From: Proteobacteria bacterium UBA4575 | GTDB taxonomy: Bacteria; Pseudomonadota; Gammaproteobacteria; UBA4575 | Length of the DNA: 22,454 nt | Assembly (NCBI GenBank): GCA_002386945.1 | Contig: DGKH01000011.1 | Location: 1 to 22,454 of the forward strand | Direction: 5' to 3' | Shown here: positions 16,207 through 22,454 of the stretch, in pieces | How positions within the stretch are numbered: position 1 is the stretch's first letter | Layout: every line of letters begins with the position of its first letter | The notes under the pieces: generated by a model | What the model was told of the DNA's origin: nothing | The model's database searches: none | Seen by the model: the letters and a program-made list of their open reading frames with translations, nothing else | Made by a program: the position numbers and the translations under genes

Positions 16207-16777
16207 CTTTTATAACCTCGATAACTCTCCAGTTACTCACTGGCCGCCAGTCCTTCGTAAAATAACTTTGCACTCGTAACGGGAGTGGCAACTCGTCATT
16301 AAGTAGTCTTGCGCGCGCTTGCAAGTAATAGTCGCCGTCCTCGGTAATGGAAGATTGATAACCTAAAGATAATTTATCTGCCCTGCCCATAAAGGCTAGG
16401 GCAGCCCGTAGACTTACGAAGCTGCGTTCTGCTCGTAAATGAGATTCACGCACAATAAATTGTTTAAGCAAGGCATAGTATTTAATGTCAAAGTTATGGC
16501 TACTACTGATAATGACTTTATCAGGAAAAAAATTCCGCTTTCGCAATAACTCAAAAGTTGTTTGAAAATGCATAACAATCCCATTCTCCAGAGCCAGAAT
16601 GATTTTCTCATCCAACTCATAATCAATCTGACAGCTCACCTGAATCTGACCAGATACGAAGCCAAAAAAGAAGCGACTGACTCGGAGTTGTTCGGCACCA
16701 ACAGATTGGGCACTGAGCAGCAGTAACACGAGCAGTGGGCACCACTTAATAGATCTTAGAGGCTTACGCTCAAACAT
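16196..16777 (-). CDS. Secreted DUF4390-family protein
   Basis: Protein of unknown function, about 193 residues. An N-terminal signal peptide is clear: basic start (FERKPLRSIK), Leu-rich core, cleavage likely after SVGA, so the mature part is periplasmic. The rest fits the DUF4390 pattern as I recall it: a beta-rich opening (LRVSRFFFGFVSGQIQVSC), a LALENGIVMHFQ block, a charged FELLRKRNFFPDK block, and RSFVSLRAALAFMG. Start: ATG at 16777 or the adjacent GTG at 16780; both overlap the end of fmt. The 3' end overlaps ntrY by 11 bases. This interlock with ntrY suggests a role in sensing or in the same envelope process, but that is inference from position only. Confidence 0.85.
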   Translation of the reverse strand: MFERKPLRSIKWCPLLVLLLLSAQSVGAEQLRVSRFFFGFVSGQIQVSCQIDYELDEKIILALENGIVMHFQTTFELLRKRNFFPDKVIISSSHNFDIKYYALLKQFIVRESHLRAERSFVSLRAALAFMGRADKLSLGYQSSITEDGDYYLQARARLLNDELPLPLRVQSYFTKDWRPVSNWRVIEVIKDGA

Positions 16778-17723
16778 CACCTAAAGATTCACCTTGTAAG
16801 GAGCGCGAATGGGCAAATTGTGCAGCAGTCATTTGTTTTTTTCCTGCCGGCACTAATTCCAAGATACGCAAACACTGCTCACCTGTCTGCACCAGTATCC
16901 CCTCTGCACCTGCACCTAATATAGTACCCGCCGAGACCTCACTCTGCTGAGTTCTGACTGACGCGGCAACGGACACTTGAGTAAGACTCAAGCGCTGACT
17001 GCCTAGTACGGTGTAGCACCCCGGCCACGGATAATAAGCGCGCTGCCGACGTTCAATTTCACTCGCTGGCAAAGCCCAATCGACCAAACCATCTTCCTTT
17101 TTCATCTTACCGCAATAGACTGCATCGTCCTCACCCTGATCGATCGGTGTTGCGTCTAAGCCGGTGACTCGTTCAATCGCTTGCAGCAGTAAAGGGCCAC
17201 AGAGAGGTAACAACTTATCGTGTAAGGTTTGGCTATTATCAGTAGATGTGATGGCACATGAGCCCATCGCCCAAACAGCACCAGCATCCATACGCTTAAC
17301 CATTTGCATAATCGAGATACCCGTCTCGTGGTCATCTGCCAAGATAGCATGATGAATCGGAGAGGCACCACGCCAACGGGGTAACAGCGAGGCATGGATG
17401 TTGATACAGCCATGCCTTGGTAACGTTAACAGATCGTTGCTAAATAATTGGCCATAGGCAGCCACTACCATCAGATCAAGATCTAGCGCCTTCAGTTGTG
17501 CCAGACTCTCTTCACTATTGATATTAGATGGCTGCAAAACAGGTAAGCCTAAATCTAGGGCGGCTTGTTTAACCGGACTAAAGCCAAGTTTTTGGCCACG
17601 CCCAATGCGTCGATCAGGCTGACTAATAACGGCCAGTACTTGGTGGCCACTGGCCGCTAGGGCCTGTAGCGCAGGCACCGCAAATTCAGGGGTGCCCGCA
17701 TAAGCGATACGCATTCCAGGCAT
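16770..17723 (-). CDS. fmt: Methionyl-tRNA formyltransferase
   Basis: Formylates initiator Met-tRNA using 10-formyl-tetrahydrofolate. The 317-residue protein has the N-terminal catalytic Rossmann domain with N108, H110 and D146 in CINIHASLLPRWRGASPI and KRMDAGA. The SLLPRWRG folate/tRNA loop is present, followed by a C-terminal OB-fold (about 210-317). The start ATG at 17723 gives MPGMRIAYAGTPEFA; the ATG at 17714 (residue 4) is a possible alternative that begins exactly at the conserved strand. It lies 26 bases after def, the usual partner that removes the formyl group later. The rsmB gene that commonly follows fmt is missing; the DUF4390 frame begins inside the fmt end instead. Confidence 0.97.
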   Translation of the reverse strand: MPGMRIAYAGTPEFAVPALQALAASGHQVLAVISQPDRRIGRGQKLGFSPVKQAALDLGLPVLQPSNINSEESLAQLKALDLDLMVVAAYGQLFSNDLLTLPRHGCINIHASLLPRWRGASPIHHAILADDHETGISIMQMVKRMDAGAVWAMGSCAITSTDNSQTLHDKLLPLCGPLLLQAIERVTGLDATPIDQGEDDAVYCGKMKKEDGLVDWALPASEIERRQRAYYPWPGCYTVLGSQRLSLTQVSVAASVRTQQSEVSAGTILGAGAEGILVQTGEQCLRILELVPAGKKQMTAAQFAHSRSLQGESLGDV

Positions 17724-17749
17724 GTCTTTAGGTTTTCTCGTTAAAGCAG

Positions 17750-18286
17750 CTAACTCGCACTGCTATGCGAATCGTCACTGGATGGCGATTTACTCGGTGG
17801 GTTTTTTTCTAACTTTTTCTTAATGCGCTGTCGCTTAAGTGGTGATAAATAATCCACGAACAACTTACCATCTAGATGGTCCATTTCATGCTGAATACAG
17901 ACTGCGAGTAGCTCATCGGCCGCAATCTCTTGTTTTGTACCAGTTTCATCCAGTGCTTCGACCACAATCCGCTCTGCACGAGTCACATTCTCAAAATAGC
18001 CTGGCACGGAAAGACAGCCTTCTTGCATCTCTTCACTGCCTTTAAGCGTTCGAATAACGGGGTTAATCAAGCAGATCGGTTCATTTTTCTCGCTGGAGAC
18101 ATCAATAACAATAATTTGTTGCTGAATATCGACCTGTGTTGCCGCCAAACCAATACCAAGGGCGTCATACATGGTCTCAAACATATCACTGACAATCGTA
18201 CGCACATCGTCATTCACCGTAACCACTGGCACCGCCTTCAGGCGCAGGCGTGGATCTGGAAAATGCAAAATATCGAGTAGGGCCAT
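17750..18286 (-). CDS. def: Peptide deformylase
   Basis: Iron/zinc hydrolase that removes the formyl group from nascent proteins. All three motifs are present: GIGLAATQ (44-51), EGCLSVPG with metal ligand C91, and QHEMDHLDG with H133, catalytic E134 and H137. I choose the ATG at 18286, giving [14 protein letters not shown] and 178 residues; the frame can be extended five codons to a TTG at 18301. An AAAG lies just before the ATG, in a context nearly identical to hisB. The C-terminus has a short Lys-rich then Ser/Asp-rich tail (about 153-178). First gene of the minus-strand run, divergent from dprA. Confidence 0.97.
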   Translation of the reverse strand: MALLDILHFPDPRLRLKAVPVVTVNDDVRTIVSDMFETMYDALGIGLAATQVDIQQQIIVIDVSSEKNEPICLINPVIRTLKGSEEMQEGCLSVPGYFENVTRAERIVVEALDETGTKQEIAADELLAVCIQHEMDHLDGKLFVDYLSPLKRQRIKKKLEKNPPSKSPSSDDSHSSAS

Positions 18287-18483
18287 AGTCTTTATAGTCA
18301 ATGAACGAAACCCCAGTTTAACCCACCTTGCGTAGTGATTCAGCCTCCTAATCTGCCTTTTACAGCGACTTTAACTCCCTTTAATGCGCACGCTTGCCCG
18401 CTGACCAATGTGCGTAAGCGCTATGCGAGCTCAGCATAGGCACGTTAAATAGACTTTATCTTCTCACCACCCCATGACCGCAG
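18287..18483. other. Divergent intergenic region between def and dprA
   Basis: About 197 bases that must carry promoters for both directions. I could not find a convincing -35/-10 pair on either strand. The clearest structure is the inverted repeat at 18421-18439. An ATG at 18474 is out of frame with dprA and meets a stop after seven codons. No LysM-protein gene lies here, although such a gene is found at this place in some relatives. Confidence 0.6.
18421..18439. repeat. Inverted repeat in the def-dprA promoter region
   Basis: CTATGC (18421-18426) and GCATAG (18434-18439) surround a seven-base spacer holding the palindrome GAGCTC. It ends 44 bases before the dprA ATG. Possible operator or RNA hairpin; no regulator can be assigned. 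Confidence 0.35.
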
Positions 18484-19629
18484 ATGAACTTAATTGAAGA
18501 TTGGCTTTCACTTTCTCATCATAAAGGGCTGAATCGGACCTTACTACGCCATATTGTCGAGCATTTCAGTGAATTAGATCGACTCAAAGAGATAAATGAT
18601 GCACGGTGGCTAGCGACTGGCCTGAATACACAGGGAGTGAGGCGTATTAAACGCTCTCTTTGCATCGGACCAGACCAAAAACGGCTCAGCGCCGACCTCC
18701 ATTGGTTAGAAAAAGACGCTACGCACCACCTGATCCCAATAAACAGCCGCCAATATCCTAACTTACTGGCTCAAATCGAGGATCCGCCCCTACTTATATA
18801 TAGTGTCAGCGAAGACCTCGAAAAAAGCCTGCATGCACCCACCCTAGCTATCGTTGGTAGCCGTAATGCCAGTCCCTATGGCGCGGAGCTGGCAACTGAG
18901 TTTGCTTATCAATTGGCACAGCGCGGGATAAACAGCATCAGCGGTATGGCGTATGGCGTCGATGCAGCGGCCCATCGCGGTAGTTTATCTTCCAAGTACG
19001 CCACTACGACTGCTGTTTTTGGCTGTGGTGTAGACCATATCTACCCACGGCAACATACCGCTCTAGCGGCAGAAATCGCACAACAGGGGGCCTTAGTCAG
19101 CGAATATTGTTGTGGCACAACACCCCGAAGAGCGCATTTCCCACAGCGAAACCGGATTATCAGCGGCCTATCCTATGGCACTCTGGTGATTGAGGCCAGC
19201 GCTCGCAGTGGCTCCCTTATCACCGCCAAACTGGCTCTGGAACAGAGTCGAGAGCTATTTGCACTCCCTGGAAACCTACATAATCCATTGACTTGCGGTT
19301 GCCATCGCTTGATACAGCAGGGAGCCAAACTGGTCACCTGTATCGATGATATCGTCGACGAGATCGCCTGTTTTAACACGCTACAACTACCTCATATCAC
19401 CCCACAGATGAGACCCAGTATTCAAGACAGCAAGCAACGAACGCTGTTAGCCTGGCTAAAATCATTACCCTTAACTATTGATGTCGTTGCCGAAAAAAGT
19501 GGATTGACCACAGAACAAGTTTGCTCCATGCTCTCGACATTAGAATTAAGCGGGCAAGTTACTCGCGACAGAAGTGGTCGTTATCACGCTGTAGCAACGG
19601 AAAAAATCCATGAAAGAAAACGTACTTGA
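18484..19629 (+). CDS. dprA: DNA-processing protein DprA (Smf)
   Basis: Binds incoming single-stranded DNA during natural transformation and loads RecA. The gene is also widespread in non-competent bacteria. The 381-residue protein has an N-terminal helical region (about 1-75) and the DprA Rossmann core (about 110-300). Key blocks are AIVGSRNASPYG (122-133), SGMAYGVDAAAHRG (153-166), FGCGVDHIYPR (179-189), FPQRNRIISGLS (219-230) and EASARSGSLITAKLA (237-251). The C-terminal winged helix (about 318-370, DVVAEKSGLTTEQVCSMLSTL) is retained. ATG at 18484 is the only sensible start. The end overlaps smg by 20 bases. No competence pilus genes are in view, so a transformation role is not shown here. 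Confidence 0.97.
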   Translation: MNLIEDWLSLSHHKGLNRTLLRHIVEHFSELDRLKEINDARWLATGLNTQGVRRIKRSLCIGPDQKRLSADLHWLEKDATHHLIPINSRQYPNLLAQIEDPPLLIYSVSEDLEKSLHAPTLAIVGSRNASPYGAELATEFAYQLAQRGINSISGMAYGVDAAAHRGSLSSKYATTTAVFGCGVDHIYPRQHTALAAEIAQQGALVSEYCCGTTPRRAHFPQRNRIISGLSYGTLVIEASARSGSLITAKLALEQSRELFALPGNLHNPLTCGCHRLIQQGAKLVTCIDDIVDEIACFNTLQLPHITPQMRPSIQDSKQRTLLAWLKSLPLTIDVVAEKSGLTTEQVCSMLSTLELSGQVTRDRSGRYHAVATEKIHERKRT

Positions 19630-20086
19630 TGTTTTAACTTACATGTTTGAAAGCTACTTCTATGACGAAATTGACACCTTATTCAACCGTGAATCGATGT
19701 TAGAGGAGTTAGTTGAAGTTGGTTTTGATCACCACGATGTTAAACACGCCTTTGATTGGCTTGCTGATCTTCCTAGTTCCCATGAAGATCTCGCCCTAAC
19801 TTCGCCTACTCATCAGACCACCCGCATCTTTGATGCCAGCGAGCACGAAAAGCTGGATAGTAAATGCCGCGGTTACCTGTTGAAGCTAGAGCAAATGGGC
19901 ATATTTACACCAGCCAGCCGTGAACTTGTGATCGATCGAGTAATGGCCTTAGAGGCCGATGAAATTACTATTGAACAATTACGCTGGGTTAGTTTAATTG
20001 TGCTCTACAATTTAGCTAACTCTGACATTCCATATAGCTGGTTAGAAGATATCGTTATGGATTTATCCTCATCGCATATCCACTAA
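19610..20086 (+). CDS. smg: Smg family protein (DUF494)
   Basis: Small, acidic, probably cytoplasmic helical protein of unknown molecular function, 158 residues, full length. The opening MKENVLDVLTYMFESYF and the C-terminal LRWVSLIVLYNLANSD are characteristic of the family, which is nearly always found between dprA and topA. The ATG lies 20 bases inside the dprA end, so translation is likely coupled. A RIFDASEHEKLD segment in the middle is also family-typical. The position supports the call; the activity remains undefined. Confidence 0.95.
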   Translation: MKENVLDVLTYMFESYFYDEIDTLFNRESMLEELVEVGFDHHDVKHAFDWLADLPSSHEDLALTSPTHQTTRIFDASEHEKLDSKCRGYLLKLEQMGIFTPASRELVIDRVMALEADEITIEQLRWVSLIVLYNLANSDIPYSWLEDIVMDLSSSHIH

Positions 20087-20142
20087 CCGCGTTTTCGTCT
20101 ACTTTTGCTATGACGAATTTACAGGCCCTGCGCTAAATCATC

Positions 20143-22454
20143 ATGAGTAAAAATCTCGTTATTGTTGAGTCTCCCGCGAAAGCGAAGACTATTGAAAAAT
20201 ACCTAGGTAAAGATTTTCACGTATTAGCTTCCTATGGTCACGTACGTGACCTGGTGCCGAAAGAAGGTGCTGTGGATCCTGATAACGGCTTTGCCATGAA
20301 ATACGAGCTCATTGAGCGCAATGAAAAACACGTCCAGAATATTACCAAGGCATTAAAAAAAGCAGACACTCTATTTCTCGCGACTGACCCGGATCGCGAG
20401 GGAGAAGCGATTTCTTGGCATCTATATGAACTACTCCGTGAAAAAGGCCTGCTGAAAGAAAAACAGATTCACCGTGTAGTCTTCTACGAGATCACCAAGA
20501 CCGCTGTACAACAAGCGATTGCCTCACCACGTGAGCTTGCAACTGATCTTGTCAGTGCACAACAAGCTCGACGCGCGTTGGATTACTTAGTTGGCTTTAA
20601 TCTATCGCCTTTACTTTGGAAGAAGATTAAACGCGGACTATCGGCAGGCCGCGTACAAAGTCCGGCACTACGTCTATTGTGTGAGCGCGAAGATGAAATC
20701 GAGAAATTCATCGCACAAGAGTATTGGACGATTGAAGCGGACTGCCAGAAAGAAACACAGCCCTTCGTTGCTAAACTAACCCATTATAATGAGAACAAAC
20801 TCAGCCAGTTTGATATTAATAATGCAGAACAAGCCCAACTTGCACACAGCACACTAACAACAGCTGCTAATGGTGAGTTATTAGTCGATAAGGTTGATCG
20901 CAAAGAACGCCGTCGTAATCCATCAGCACCTTTTATTACCTCGACCATGCAGCAAGAAGCAATTCGAAAATTAGGCTTTTCGGCGCAACGTTGTATGCGT
21001 GTTGCCCAGCAATTGTATGAAGGCATTGATTTAGGTTCCGGTCCCGTCGGCCTGATCACTTATATGCGTACCGACTCAATTGCATTAGCTTCAGAGGCCG
21101 TCACTGAGATTCGCAGTCTGATCGCCCAACGCTATGGCAAAGAATCTGTGCCGGAGAAGCCTCCGGTCTACAAGACCAAATCAAAGAATGCACAGGAAGC
21201 GCACGAAGCGATTCGTCCAACATCGATACTGCATATTCCTCAAGAAATTAAGGCGCATCTGGACGACAGCCAATACAAGCTATACAGACTGATCTGGAAT
21301 CGAACAATTGCCAGCCAGATGATTCATGCAACTCTAAACATGGTTGCCATCGATCTAAAATGTGGTGATAAAAATACCTTCCGTGCAAATGGATCATCAA
21401 TTAAGACAGCCGGCTTTATGGCCGTTTATCAGGAAGGCAAAGATGACAGCTCTGCCGAACCTAGTGATGAGCGACTACTACCGAACATGGAAGTTGGCGA
21501 TAAAATTAAACTCGCTGAGATTCGTACTGAACAGCACTTCACTGAGCCACCACCAAGATTCACTGAGGCTAGTTTAGTTAAATCTTTGGAAGACCATGGT
21601 ATCGGTCGACCATCGACCTATGCCTCTATCATCTCAACTATTCAAAACCGTGAATACGCAGAGATTGAGAGCCGTCGTTTCTTCCCAACCGATATCGGTC
21701 GCTTAGTTACCCGTTTCTTAACCAAGCATTTCACACAGTATGTAGATTATGATTTCACCGCACGTCTTGAAGACGAGCTGGACGAAATCTCACGAGGTGA
21801 AAAAAGTTTAGTGCCTGTGATGGAGGCCTTCTGGCATCCATTTGATGAACTGGTACGTGATAAAGAAGTATCGGTCACACGTGAAGAGGCCATAGAAGCC
21901 CGTGATCTAGGCATGCACCCAAAATTGAATAAACCGGTCAGTGTGCGTATGGGTCGGTATGGACCTTTCGTACAGGTAGGCACGAAGGATGATGAAGACA
22001 AGCCACTGTTTGCGGGCTTACGCCCTGGACAGAAAATGGATCAGATGGATCTAGAGCAGGCGCTGGAACTATTTAAATTGCCACGAGATTTAGGCGAAAC
22101 AGCTGAAGGTGAAAAAGTCACCACCAGCATTGGCCGCTTTGGCCCTTATGTGAAGTACGGCAGCAAGTACGTCTCAATTCGTGGTGAAGACCCCTATGTG
22201 ATTGAACTCGAAAAGGCGCTTGAATTTATTGCCAAGAAAAAAGAAGAAGACGCCAATAAACTCATCCAAGATTTTCCTGATGATGGCATCCAAGTATTGA
22301 ATGGTCGCTATGGCCCTTATATTACTGATGGCTCGAAAAACGCAAAGATACCAAAAGACGTAGAACCTGCAAGCCTGACCCTAGAGCAGTGCAAAGAAAT
22401 GATCGCCAGTGCACCAGTGCGCAAAGGACGAGGCGGCCCGAAGAAGAAAGCAGC
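20143..22454 (+). CDS. topA: DNA topoisomerase I (3' end outside window), with zinc-free C-terminal repeats
   Basis: Type IA enzyme that relaxes negative supercoils. Frame open from ATG 20143 to the window end (770 codons, no stop). The Toprim domain is intact: E9 (IVESPAKAK) and D84/D86/E88 (TDPDREGE). The catalytic tyrosine is Y307 in GLITYMRTDS. Other blocks: SAGRVQSPALRL, AQEAHEAIRPT and HGIGRPSTYASI. After about residue 590 come three repeats with cores GRYGPFV (604-610), GRFGPYV (664-670) and GRYGPYI (721-727), the zinc-free C-terminal repeat type, instead of the cysteine zinc ribbons of E. coli TopA. No cysteine clusters appear in the visible part. A basic stretch (KGRGGPKKKA) begins at the edge. 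It follows smg by 56 bases, with no strong ribosome site seen. Confidence 0.97.
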   Translation, partial: MSKNLVIVESPAKAKTIEKYLGKDFHVLASYGHVRDLVPKEGAVDPDNGFAMKYELIERNEKHVQNITKALKKADTLFLATDPDREGEAISWHLYELLREKGLLKEKQIHRVVFYEITKTAVQQAIASPRELATDLVSAQQARRALDYLVGFNLSPLLWKKIKRGLSAGRVQSPALRLLCEREDEIEKFIAQEYWTIEADCQKETQPFVAKLTHYNENKLSQFDINNAEQAQLAHSTLTTAANGELLVDKVDRKERRRNPSAPFITSTMQQEAIRKLGFSAQRCMRVAQQLYEGIDLGSGPVGLITYMRTDSIALASEAVTEIRSLIAQRYGKESVPEKPPVYKTKSKNAQEAHEAIRPTSILHIPQEIKAHLDDSQYKLYRLIWNRTIASQMIHATLNMVAIDLKCGDKNTFRANGSSIKTAGFMAVYQEGKDDSSAEPSDERLLPNMEVGDKIKLAEIRTEQHFTEPPPRFTEASLVKSLEDHGIGRPSTYASIISTIQNREYAEIESRRFFPTDIGRLVTRFLTKHFTQYVDYDFTARLEDELDEISRGEKSLVPVMEAFWHPFDELVRDKEVSVTREEAIEARDLGMHPKLNKPVSVRMGRYGPFVQVGTKDDEDKPLFAGLRPGQKMDQMDLEQALELFKLPRDLGETAEGEKVTTSIGRFGPYVKYGSKYVSIRGEDPYVIELEKALEFIAKKKEEDANKLIQDFPDDGIQVLNGRYGPYITDGSKNAKIPKDVEPASLTLEQCKEMIASAPVRKGRGGPKKKA

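Noticed and set aside
17930-18280. Plus-strand frame opposite def, 116 residues
   Set aside because: Fully antisense to an intact peptide deformylase; no family features.
18287-18301. Five-codon extension of def from TTG 18301
   Set aside because: Deformylases typically begin close to [14 protein letters not shown]; the ATG at 18286 has the better context.
1-22454. Mobile element, CRISPR array, toxin-antitoxin or prophage remnants
   Set aside because: Gaps are all under 200 bases, every long frame is a core gene or a secreted unknown, and I found no direct-repeat arrays, transposase motifs or terminal inverted repeats.

Overview
The window looks like a chromosomal core region of a Gram-negative gammaproteobacterium, probably aquatic, with GC content in the mid-40s percent judged by eye. 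The evidence is the gene order (def-fmt ... trkA diverging from dprA-smg-topA; hisBHAF-hisE joined to tatABC), an outer-membrane porin, and gammaproteobacterial families such as Smg. I see no mobile elements, CRISPR arrays, tRNAs or rRNAs. I cannot name the genus.

Layout. (1) Positions 1-1315, + strand: the 3' end of a porin gene with a strong UUCG-loop terminator, then a putative promoter and a secreted four-cysteine protein of unknown function. (2) Positions 1320-9082, - strand: a tightly packed run that reads, in transcription order, pip (prolyl aminopeptidase), dtd (D-aminoacyl-tRNA deacylase), hisB, hisH, hisA, hisF, hisE, tatA, tatB, tatC, gpmI. tatA is only 56 codons long. hisI, the usual gene between hisF and hisE, is absent. 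(3) Positions 9190-18286, - strand: a second run that reads def, fmt, a DUF4390 secreted protein, ntrY, ntrX, trkA, trkH and a SAM methyltransferase. rsmB, which commonly follows fmt, is absent. (4) Positions 18484-22454, + strand: dprA, smg and topA, the last cut by the window end. The two outward-facing runs share the intergenic region 18287-18483.

The first minus-strand run combines histidine biosynthesis, the Tat protein exporter, a glycolytic mutase and two housekeeping enzymes. The second combines N-terminal formyl-methionine handling (Def, Fmt), a membrane-bound NtrY/NtrX two-component system and the Trk potassium uptake system.

Most of the window is ordinary core genome. The best candidate for something unusual is NtrX. 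It keeps an intact phospho-receiver and a Fis-type DNA-binding helix, but its central AAA+ domain has lost the Walker A lysine, the Walker B aspartate-glutamate pair, the GAFTGA loop and the arginine-finger motif. It therefore looks like a pseudo-ATPase that should not activate sigma-54, paired with an apparently intact NtrY kinase. The DUF4390 protein, whose reading frame overlaps both fmt and ntrY, is a second target of unknown function.
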